Source of the DNA: a virus
IMG/VR virus record: IMGVR_UViG_3300023049_000088
Location: 1 to 35,925 of that record
Direction: 5' to 3' (one strand)
Length of the DNA stretch: 35,925 bases
In this document: positions 14,668-21,085 of the stretch, piece by piece
How the letters are laid out: every line of letters begins with the position of its first letter
How positions within the stretch are numbered: the stretch's first letter is position 1
Position numbers and translations under genes: made by a program
Notes under the pieces: model-generated
What the model saw: the letters and a program-made list of their open reading frames with translations, nothing else
Databases searched by the model: none
What the model was told of the DNA's origin: nothing

Positions 14668-14925
14668 TCAGCGGTCGTTGATCTCGATGGCAATCACAGC
14701 CACCCGGTAGCGGTGGTAGGCGAGAACAGCCTTGAACAGGCGCTCCTCACGTGCTGCCCACTCGGCCACGGCAGCATCCGGGGCTTCGTAGTCGGTCACG
14801 TAGTCAACGCATTCCATGATGACATCGTAGATGGCCATCTTACGGCGCTGAGCCTCGTGCATGCTCTCCACGTAGAGGCGGCGGATGCGCTCCTCGGTGG
14901 CGATCGTGGTCGGTGCGTTCGGCAT
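14668..14925 (-). CDS. Hypothetical helical protein
   Basis: 85 aa from the ATG at 14923-14925 after the GACAGGAACACAAC leader. The longer frame from 15027 crosses the promoter and is rejected. Mostly helical by composition (EERIRRLYVESMHEAQRRKM, AAVAEWAAREERLFKAVLAY) with one cysteine. Unrecognised. A well-formed promoter precedes it. Confidence 0.75.
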   Translation of the reverse strand: MPNAPTTIATEERIRRLYVESMHEAQRRKMAIYDVIMECVDYVTDYEAPDAAVAEWAAREERLFKAVLAYHRYRVAVIAIEINDR

Positions 14926-14961
14926 GTTGTGTTCCTGTCGTGTTGTGGTGCTGCAGTGATT

Positions 14962-14990
14962 ACAGTACAGCCTACCGCACGGGATGTCAA
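14962..14990 (-). promoter_or_regulatory. Sigma70-type promoter overlapping a palindromic operator
   Basis: Minus strand TTGACA (14985-14990), 17-base spacer, TACTGT (14962-14967). The -35 box lies inside a perfect inverted repeat GATGTCAAC-GAA-GTTGACATC (14983-15003), so a repressor bound there would block the promoter. CTGCAG at 14951-14956 matches the two related elements at 12952 and 14327. Confidence 0.65.
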
Positions 14991-15023
14991 CGAAGTTGAC
15001 ATCTGCGCGGTAGGCCGTGTGTG

Positions 15024-15230
15024 TCACGTGGTGGGGAAGTTGTAAACGATGCGGTCCACCAGCGTCACTTCATACGTGATGTGAGCGCAGACGAAGTCGG
15101 CGCCTGCGACCCCCATGTGAAGGTGATCGGCGTGGTCGGGGCACTCCGCCACGTACGTGGCAGTGACCCGCCCGAGGTGGCGGTCGATCACCGTGTCGAA
15201 ATTGTGAAGGTGGGCGAAGGTCGTCTTCAT
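15024..15230 (-). CDS. Hypothetical histidine-containing small protein
   Basis: 68 aa from the ATG at 15228-15230 after CAACAGGAGCGCATCAC. It has several His residues (AHLHNFDTVIDRH, HADHLHMG) and two Cys, with short strands (RVTATYVAE, ITYEVTLVDRIVYNF). Metal binding is possible but not shown. A longer frame to 15437 gives a low-complexity His-rich extension antisense-like to the neighbour and is rejected. Unrecognised. Confidence 0.72.
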   Translation of the reverse strand: MKTTFAHLHNFDTVIDRHLGRVTATYVAECPDHADHLHMGVAGADFVCAHITYEVTLVDRIVYNFPTT

Positions 15231-15264
15231 GTGATGCGCTCCTGTTGTGTGATGTGTGATGTGC

Positions 15265-15280
15265 GCCCCCCGAAGGGGGC
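15265..15280 (-). terminator. Hairpin with a TTCG tetraloop
   Basis: GCCCCC (15265-15270) and GGGGGC (15275-15280). On the minus strand the loop is C-TTCG-G, the very stable UUCG tetraloop form in RNA. It lies between the 177-aa gene and the leader of the 68-aa gene. Confidence 0.5.
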
Positions 15281-15283
15281 CTG

Positions 15284-15817
15284 TCAGGCCGCAGCCTCCT
15301 GCGAAATGATCGCCATGGCGGCCTCGATCTCGGCCGACCACGTGCTGCCCGCTGCGGCGAGTGCCTCCATCAGGGGCGAAGCCTCCCACGTGATGTCCGT
15401 GGCGGTGGTGGTGACCGTGGTGGTGTCCACCGTGCACTCCTTCGGAGTGATGTACCCCGCCGGAAGGTCTTGGATGGTGGAGAGCGGCGAACCGTAGGTC
15501 GTCACGGTCTCCGGGGTGTGCAGGGCCTCGATCTCGGCCCAGATCCCGGCGACGTCCAATGGCTCCGCCACCTCCACCTCACGTGGTGCGAGCCCCTCGA
15601 TGACCTCGGCAAGTCGGAGGATTTCGTCCTCGTCGCCGAGTAGGGCGGCCCGGATCTCCCGGGTGTCCAACGTGAGGATCTTGGATCCGGCGAGGCGGAA
15701 CGTCGCGGCCTTGTAGTTCCCCTTCGGGGACTTGATCTTGCGGCCGGTGATGGCGACCTCGGCGCCGATCAGGTCGGCGATCCTGAGAGCAAGGCGGTCT
15801 GCGGTGCGGGTCTTCAT
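15284..15817 (-). CDS. Hypothetical protein, first gene of the left arm
   Basis: 177 aa, ATG at 15815-15817 after the CAACAGGACATCAC leader. The N-terminal half (KTRTADRLALRIADLIGAEVAITGRKIKSPKGNYKAATFR) is basic with helix then strand, the C-terminal half is acidic and Thr-rich (VDTTTVTTTATDITWEASP). Unrecognised. It is the first gene expressed leftward from the divergent junction and has a good promoter candidate, so it is probably an immediate early protein. Confidence 0.78.
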   Translation of the reverse strand: MKTRTADRLALRIADLIGAEVAITGRKIKSPKGNYKAATFRLAGSKILTLDTREIRAALLGDEDEILRLAEVIEGLAPREVEVAEPLDVAGIWAEIEALHTPETVTTYGSPLSTIQDLPAGYITPKECTVDTTTVTTTATDITWEASPLMEALAAAGSTWSAEIEAAMAIISQEAAA

Positions 15818-15874
15818 GTGATGTCCTGTTGTGTGATGTGCCGAATCGGGGTGATTCGGGGTGTTGCGGTCTCC

Positions 15875-15903
15875 ATTGTTCCTTCTCAGTCATCGATCGT
15901 CAA
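15875..15903 (-). promoter_or_regulatory. Leftward promoter of the early arm
   Basis: Minus strand TTGACG (15898-15903), 17-base spacer, AACAAT (15875-15880). It lies between the repeat array and the first leftward gene. A hairpin (15841-15859) follows in the leader. Confidence 0.55.
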
Positions 15904-15992
15904 ACTATGTCCCAGAAAGTTCTCTAGCGCGTAGAACTGCGCGGGGAGAACGCACACTTCCTCGACGATGATGGTCGACCTTCGCCTTGTGT

Positions 15993-16134
15993 GAGAACGA
16001 ACGAACTCGTGTCTCGCACACATGTGAGACCGACCGACCTCACGTGATCACATGTCGAGACCGACCGACCGACCTCACGTCGCGCGAGACCGACCTCGCA
16101 TCACGTGATGCGCGAGAACGAACGAACTCGCGAG
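15993..16134. repeat. Iteron-like array of five GAGA...CTC units
   Basis: Five units begin at 15993, 16026, 16057, 16086 and 16114. Two are GAGAACGAACGAACTCG (identical, first and last); three are GAGA(CCGA)nCCTC with n of 2, 3 and 1. Unit starts are 33, 31, 29 and 28 bases apart, about three helical turns. Between units lie palindromes: TCACGTGA (16040-16047) and CGCATCACGTGATGCG (16097-16112). The units are short and the spacers are not uniform, so this is not a CRISPR. It looks like a protein-binding array, as in an origin or operator. Confidence 0.75.
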
Positions 16135-16223
16135 ACGCCCACCCACCGATGTCAACTTGGCGGTCGCGTATGTGTAATGGAGCACCCTCTATGCTGTCGC
16201 TGACCACTCACCACAGGAACGAC

Positions 16224-16511
16224 ATGGCCATCAGCGCGACGTACTATGACTGCCCTGAGTGCCGGGGCAGGGGCACCTTGGTGGTTGAGATCGACAAGGG
16301 GACCGGGAGGGTTGTCCACAAGGGCTGCTCGGACTGCCGGGTCATCCTCAGCGACGACCAGCCCTCCCTGTTCGACGGCGACGACGGCGACGGCACCACC
16401 ACCTACCCGTCTCCCCTCGGGGGACCGTGGTGGAGGCTCTCGAATGGCAGGAAGGTGCGGGGAGAGGGCGCGGCGCGGGATGCACAGGAGGTGCTCGATG
16501 CGACTGCGTGA
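16224..16511 (+). CDS. Small zinc-ribbon protein
   Basis: 95 aa from the ATG at 16224 with ACAGGAACGAC upstream, the plus-strand copy of the leader used across the left arm. Two C-x2-C pairs (CPEC at 10-13 and CSDC at 35-38) form a compact zinc ribbon; CPECRGRG resembles DnaJ-type zinc repeats. After it comes an acidic stretch (DDQPSLFDGDDGDG) and a short basic C-terminus. The frame extends upstream through the repeats but without a ribosome site. It is the first gene of the rightward arm and overlaps the WhiB-like gene by 14 bases. Probable DNA- or RNA-binding role, unproven. Confidence 0.75.
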   Translation: MAISATYYDCPECRGRGTLVVEIDKGTGRVVHKGCSDCRVILSDDQPSLFDGDDGDGTTTYPSPLGGPWWRLSNGRKVRGEGAARDAQEVLDATA

Positions 16512-16797
16512 CGCCCCCACCCACACCCCCACCCCCGTCGATCTGGACCCGGCCACAGCCCCCCGGTGCGCTGTGCTGGTGGCGGACCCGGACACCATCC
16601 ACGAGCACGAGGACTGGTTCGCGGCACCGCTGACACCGCCGGCCAGACGTGCCGTGGAGGTGTGCCTCGGTCAGTGTCCGGTCAGGGGGGAGTGTCTGCG
16701 TGCTGCTGTCAGCCTGCCCTCGGAGAGGGACCACGGCATCCTCGGGGGACTGCACCGCACGGACCGTGACCGGCTGCGGCGACGGGCCCGACGATGA
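16498..16797 (+). CDS. WhiB-like Fe-S regulator (variant)
   Basis: 99 aa from the ATG at 16498 with AGGAGG eight bases upstream. The WhiB layout is visible: C24, then EDWFAAPLTPPARRAVEVC (C56), C60 in QCPVRGEC, C66, followed by a glycine turn (HGILGGL) and a basic tail (RLRRRARR). Four cysteines would hold a 4Fe-4S cluster. It departs from the family in two ways: the central pair is C-x3-C instead of C-x2-C, and the usual G(V/I)WGG turn is GILGG, lacking tryptophan. WhiB proteins bind sigma factor region 4; phage copies (as in TM4) interfere with host WhiB. It is likely an early regulator here. Its stop overlaps the terminase start (ATGA). Confidence 0.8.
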   Translation: MRLRDAPTHTPTPVDLDPATAPRCAVLVADPDTIHEHEDWFAAPLTPPARRAVEVCLGQCPVRGECLRAAVSLPSERDHGILGGLHRTDRDRLRRRARR

Positions 16798-18929
16798 GGA
16801 AGAAGGCCACACGACACCGGCTGTGTGCTGCCCACGGATGCACGAATGCGCTGCCGCCCACGTCGAGGATCGACAGGGTCTACTGCTCGTCCACCTGTCA
16901 ACGCCGCGTGGCTCGGGCACGCACGCGCAAGCGGCAGCGGGAGGAGGCCAACCTCCCCCCGACACGGGGTGACCTGCTGATCGAGAACCTCGGGCTGGCG
17001 CCGGAGAAGATGACCAGCAGCACAGCAGAGGACACCGTCGAGTCAGGCAGCACGCCCCCAGAGAGCGGCATCCCCGAGAACATCGGTGGGGAGGGCTTCC
17101 AGAGGTTCGCGGCGACGCCGACACCTGACCAACTCAACGACGGCAGCCTGACACGTAGCGCTGCCGCAGCACAGCACAAGGTGGCCGTAACGACAATCAC
17201 GGCGTGGATGAACCTCTACAACGCCATCACGGCGCGTGACGCAGCCGCACTCGCTTGGACTGAGGACAGCACAGCACAGGCACAGCGTGACCATGCTCTC
17301 TCCTCCTTCTCAGCGTTCAATGAGGTCTTCTTCCCAGACATCCTAACACCAGACTTCCACGAGGAGTGGGACGAAGAACTCACGATGGCCATCTCGGACG
17401 GACAGCGCACGATGCTGCTCGGGCCCCAGCGACACGGGAAGACCTCGTGGGGTGTGCGGCAGGTGCTGTATCGGATCGGCAAGGAGCCGAACATCTGCAT
17501 CGGTGTCGTCGGTAAGACGCAGGATCTCGCGGAGAAGACCACTGCCGTGGTCCGCCAGTACCTAGAACACGACCCTCAGTTCTCCTCGGTCCTGCTCCCG
17601 CCGGACACATCGTTCAGACCTCCCCCCCGGCGGGGCATCCCGTGGACGAACAGCGAGTTCACGGTCGCCACGCGCACCAAGATCCTCAAGTCACCGACCG
17701 TGGTGGCCCTCGGCATCGGAGGTTCCATCCTCGGGCGCGACTTCGACCTGATCATCATCGATGACCCCATCGACCGCAAGAGCACCCTGTCCCCCTCGGA
17801 GCGGGAGAAGGTCTGGGAGTGGTTCACCACCGACTTCAACAGCCGCATCGAGCAGCACACGGGCGTGATCTACGTCGGGAGCCGCCAGCACAAGGACGAT
17901 CTGCCCGGCAGGATCATTCAGAGCAACGAGAGCCGTCTGTCCACCGGCATGGAGCCGGACTGGAAGGTGTTGATCTACAAGGCCCACGACCCAACCTGTC
18001 ACATCCCCCTCATTGACCACCCTGATGACGCCGAGGACGAGGGCAACGACTGCATCCTCTGGCCGTCCTTCCGCTCGGCGGCATGGTTGGCTGAGCAGGA
18101 GCGCAACAACCCCGATCACTTTCGGCGCAACTACCTCAACTCCCCCACATCGGATGCCTTCAGGCCGGTGACCTCGGAAGACATTGACCGCTCCTTCGAG
18201 ACTGACACCTTCCTCAATGGGTCTCCCCGTGCGTACGGCACTTCACACGAGAATGCCCTGCTCGTTGCCTCGGTGGACCCGGCAGTGGCGAAGAAGAACG
18301 CCGCCGTCCTCTGGTGCTACTCGACCGTCAACAGGTCTCAGCCGACAGACCCCTACGACCCCAAGTCTACGATGCGCAATGCCCCGCTACGGGCCATCGT
18401 GGAGTACGACGAACCCGCCCCCGGCTCACCCGGCATCGTAGATCTCCTCGACAAGTGGTACAGGCAGTACAAGGTCACCGACTGGGTGTTCGAGACGAAC
18501 TACTTCGCAGACCAGATCGCCAACGACACCAAGATCAACGACCTGAAGTCGCGCTACGGCCTGCGGTTCCACACCCACTACACCACTGCCGGCAACAAGC
18601 ACGACCCGCGAGCGGGCCTGCTGTCGATGCTCTCGGGCCTACGCGCGGAGCCTCCCGGCTTCACCATGCCAGCGTCCACGGAGTCCCGTCGCTCGATGGA
18701 TCGGTTCGTGCAGGAGATGCTGTCCTACGACCCTGAGTCCACCCACTACTCGTCTGGGCGCAAGCGCAACCTCGATGACGACCTGCTCATGGCCGCGTGG
18801 TTCGGGTGGTACTGGATGGAGCGCAAGGTCAAGGGCAGGCAGGACACCGCCGTGTTCGAGTACGGGTCTGGATTCACCTCGTTCAGCCCGGCACGCTGGG
18901 GCACGCCTCCATGGAAGGACATCGCTTGA
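16794..18929 (+). CDS. terL: Terminase large subunit with N-terminal zinc finger
   Basis: 711 aa, well above the common 450-600. ATPase: Walker A-like GPQRHGKT (210-217), Walker B LIIIDDP (D323, D324). Nuclease: SVDPAV (D495), a middle acidic site near VFETNYFADQ and DDDLLMAAW (D661-663). The first 150 residues precede the ATPase: a zinc-finger-like C-x4-C...CSSTCQRR pattern (about 11-36), a basic patch, a disordered acidic stretch and a helix-turn-helix-like segment (AAAAQHKVAVTTITAWM). No small terminase gene is evident nearby, so this part may provide DNA recognition. It drives ATP-dependent packaging through the portal encoded next. Confidence 0.92.
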   Translation: MRKKATRHRLCAAHGCTNALPPTSRIDRVYCSSTCQRRVARARTRKRQREEANLPPTRGDLLIENLGLAPEKMTSSTAEDTVESGSTPPESGIPENIGGEGFQRFAATPTPDQLNDGSLTRSAAAAQHKVAVTTITAWMNLYNAITARDAAALAWTEDSTAQAQRDHALSSFSAFNEVFFPDILTPDFHEEWDEELTMAISDGQRTMLLGPQRHGKTSWGVRQVLYRIGKEPNICIGVVGKTQDLAEKTTAVVRQYLEHDPQFSSVLLPPDTSFRPPPRRGIPWTNSEFTVATRTKILKSPTVVALGIGGSILGRDFDLIIIDDPIDRKSTLSPSEREKVWEWFTTDFNSRIEQHTGVIYVGSRQHKDDLPGRIIQSNESRLSTGMEPDWKVLIYKAHDPTCHIPLIDHPDDAEDEGNDCILWPSFRSAAWLAEQERNNPDHFRRNYLNSPTSDAFRPVTSEDIDRSFETDTFLNGSPRAYGTSHENALLVASVDPAVAKKNAAVLWCYSTVNRSQPTDPYDPKSTMRNAPLRAIVEYDEPAPGSPGIVDLLDKWYRQYKVTDWVFETNYFADQIANDTKINDLKSRYGLRFHTHYTTAGNKHDPRAGLLSMLSGLRAEPPGFTMPASTESRRSMDRFVQEMLSYDPESTHYSSGRKRNLDDDLLMAAWFGWYWMERKVKGRQDTAVFEYGSGFTSFSPARWGTPPWKDIA

Positions 18930-20710
18930 AGACTGTGGATGACGTTCTCGAACGAGTGGATGAACTCCGAGACCTCAATCAGTCTCACCTCAAGATGCGT
19001 CAGATCACCCGTGCAGTTCTCAACGGTGGCGCAGAAGCAGTGGCCACGCTTGTCGCTGACAGTGACCTCGACTACGTGCCTGCTGCCAACATGATCCACA
19101 GCGCCATCGAGCGCACGGCACAGAAGTTGATCTTCCCGCCTCACGTTCGCGTTGACGCCCCTGCTGGCCGTGGTGGTTCACGGGCGCGCAACTACGCCGA
19201 GAAGCGTGAGAGGATCGTGGAGGCGTACGACGAGGCGTCCAACCTCAAGATGCAGATCCCGCAGGCTGCTCGGTGGGTGCCCGGCTACGGGTTCGCCGTG
19301 TGGTCCCTGAACGAGGGCGTGACCCACGCTGGCCAGCCCTACCCGGCAGCGGAACTGCGTGACCCCTACGGCTGCCTGCCCGGTCCGTGGACCGTGCACC
19401 AGCAGCCCGATGATGTGGCCTTCGTGCGACAGGTCTCGGAGTACAACCTCCGCAAGATCTATCCGACCCTGCCACGTGGCCTGAAGCCTCAGCGGTACAC
19501 CGTCGGCGGCGCTGTCATTCTCGACCAGAACTACAACAGCAACTGGGCGTCGCAGGACCAGACCAACATGCTGCGTGTCATCGAGTACCAGTGCCACGAG
19601 GGCACCTACATGGTGCTGGAAGACGCGCAGATCCTGCTTGACTACATGCCCACTCCCGAGGGTGTCGGCGCTCCCTTCGTGGTGGCCAAGCGATTCGCCT
19701 TCGACCAGTTGATGGGGCAGTTCGAGCACGCCGTGGGCCTTCAGCAGATGATGGTCCGCATGAACATCCTCGCGTTCCTGTCGGTGCAGGACGCTGTGTT
19801 TGCAGAGACCAACATCTACGGAGAGATGCAGAGCGACGAGTACCGCAAGGGGCGCAACGCCACCAACCACTTCGACCCCGGCACACGGGTGGAGAAGTTG
19901 ACGGACCCTTCGGTGTTCCAGCAGTTCCAGCAGATCGACAGGCTGGAGCGTCAGTTCCGTATGACCGGCGCGTACCCGGTGACCGATGACTCTCAGAGTC
20001 CCAACTCCTACGTCACTGGCCGTGGCCTACAGGAACTCACCTCGGCTAGTGACAACGTGGTGCAGGAGTACCAGTTGGTGCTGCGGGACGCGATGGAGCG
20101 ACTGGACACCAAGCGCCTGATGTGGGACGAGGCACGCTTCGGCAACGTCGAGAGGACGATGCCCGGTACCCACAAGGGATCCCCGTACGTCGAGTCGTGG
20201 ACTCCCAACACCCACATCAACGGCAACCACAAGACCCGACGGGTGTACGGCATCCTCTCGGGGCTGGACTCCTCGTCCAAGTTGGTCGGTCTCCTCCAGA
20301 TCTCACAGGCTGGATGGATGGACGACATCACCGCGATGGAGAACATCGAGGGCATCGACAACATCCAGCAGGTGCGTGAGCGCCTTGAACGGCAGAAGGC
20401 CGAGGCACTGCTCGAACAGGCCATGCTCGCCATGGTCAACGGTCAGCCGCCTGACCTGCGGATCATGAAGATCCTCGTGGACTCGCTGGAGGACGGCCCT
20501 CGCAAGCGGCAGTTCGAAGAGGTCTTCTTCCCCGAGCCAGAGGAGCCGGACCCCGCCGCCATGCCCCCTGAGGGGATGCCGCCTGAGGCGGGCATGCCGC
20601 CCGGGCAGGAGCCTCTCGCGGCTCCCGGCGAGGATCCCACCACCATCATGTCCCGGCTGTTCTCGTCGGGCACCCAGACCAGCGCCGCCCAGACGGTGCA
20701 GAGCGTCTAA
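18926..20710 (+). CDS. Portal protein
   Basis: 594 aa from a TTG at 18926-18928, which overlaps the terminase stop (TTGA) and has GGAAGGA six bases upstream. An ATG at 18911 lies inside the terminase gene without a site. The gene follows the large terminase and has portal features: long acidic/amphipathic N-terminal helices, a central aromatic-rich alpha/beta region (WVPGYGFAVWSLNEG, DPYGCLPGPW), a long helix region around VQEYQLVLRDAMERLDTKRL, and a Pro/Glu-rich C-terminus (PEPEEPDPAAMPPEGMPPE). The portal is the dodecameric ring for packaging and ejection. Assigned by position and general shape; no unique short signature. Confidence 0.82.
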   Translation: MKTVDDVLERVDELRDLNQSHLKMRQITRAVLNGGAEAVATLVADSDLDYVPAANMIHSAIERTAQKLIFPPHVRVDAPAGRGGSRARNYAEKRERIVEAYDEASNLKMQIPQAARWVPGYGFAVWSLNEGVTHAGQPYPAAELRDPYGCLPGPWTVHQQPDDVAFVRQVSEYNLRKIYPTLPRGLKPQRYTVGGAVILDQNYNSNWASQDQTNMLRVIEYQCHEGTYMVLEDAQILLDYMPTPEGVGAPFVVAKRFAFDQLMGQFEHAVGLQQMMVRMNILAFLSVQDAVFAETNIYGEMQSDEYRKGRNATNHFDPGTRVEKLTDPSVFQQFQQIDRLERQFRMTGAYPVTDDSQSPNSYVTGRGLQELTSASDNVVQEYQLVLRDAMERLDTKRLMWDEARFGNVERTMPGTHKGSPYVESWTPNTHINGNHKTRRVYGILSGLDSSSKLVGLLQISQAGWMDDITAMENIEGIDNIQQVRERLERQKAEALLEQAMLAMVNGQPPDLRIMKILVDSLEDGPRKRQFEEVFFPEPEEPDPAAMPPEGMPPEAGMPPGQEPLAAPGEDPTTIMSRLFSSGTQTSAAQTVQSV

Positions 20711-20719
20711 GGAGACCCC

Positions 20720-21085
20720 ATGGTCCGCGCACGCAAGCCAGTGTCGGGGCCGGGAGCGATGTCCCAGCGCACCGACCTCAACGATCAGTCCACGCAGCCG
20801 GTGCGCTCAGCACCCGGAGGCGACTACGGCGACCGGCAGGGGGCAGAGCAGGAGCAGAGCGCAGCGCCGATGCAGGCCGCGTCCGCTCCTCCCGGCCTGA
20901 TGGGCGGTGCCTTCGGCCCCACCGGCCGCCCCAACGAGCCGATCACGGCCGGCGCTGCCCTTGGCCCCGGCCCCGGTGCACCTCCAGAGATGGAGCCGGA
21001 TCCTGACATGCTCCTTCGTGCGATGTACCGCAAGTACCCGCACCCTGATCTTGAGCGACTGCTACAGCGTCGGAGGATGTACTGA
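20720..21085 (+). CDS. Pro/Gly-rich hypothetical virion-region protein
   Basis: 121 aa, ATG at 20720 after AAGGAGACCCC. The first 95 residues are disordered (Gly/Pro/Ala/Gln-rich, GAFGPTGRPNEPITAGAALG). The C-terminal 25 form a charged helix (MLLRAMYRKYPHPDLERLLQRRRMY). Its stop overlaps the giant gene start (TGATG). It may be a linker or recruitment peptide between portal and the giant internal protein; unrecognised family. Confidence 0.75.
   Translation: MVRARKPVSGPGAMSQRTDLNDQSTQPVRSAPGGDYGDRQGAEQEQSAAPMQAASAPPGLMGGAFGPTGRPNEPITAGAALGPGPGAPPEMEPDPDMLLRAMYRKYPHPDLERLLQRRRMY

Larger units (their letters stand above)
15818..16223. promoter_or_regulatory. 406-base divergent intergenic region
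   Basis: The only gap over 300 bases. From left to right it holds: the shared A/C-rich leader, a CCGAATC/GATTCGG hairpin (15841-15859), a leftward promoter (15875-15903), an iteron-like repeat array with CACGTG palindromes (15993-16134), a GATGTCAAC site (16148-16156) matching the operator half at 14983, and a leader CACAGGAACGAC before the first rightward gene. A rightward -10-like TGTAAT at 16173-16178 lacks a clear -35. A small open frame through the repeats has no start or composition support. This is likely the transcription switch and perhaps the replication origin. Confidence 0.7.

Noticed and set aside
15231-15437. His-rich N-terminal extension of the 68-aa gene
   Set aside because: Low-complexity product of reading another frame of the 177-aa gene; the ATG at 15230 has the shared leader.
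15993-16134. CRISPR array
   Set aside because: Units are only 12-20 bases, vary by tetranucleotide insertions, and spacers are 9-16 bases and partly palindromic. No cas1 or cas2.
15987-16223. Extension of the zinc-ribbon gene through the repeat array
   Set aside because: The extra residues come from repeats, have no ribosome site, and the ATG at 16224 has a clear AGGA leader.
18797-18925. Longer portal start inside the terminase gene
   Set aside because: Residues upstream of 18926 are an out-of-frame reading of the terminase C-terminus. TTG at 18926 has a strong ribosome site and a TTGA overlap.
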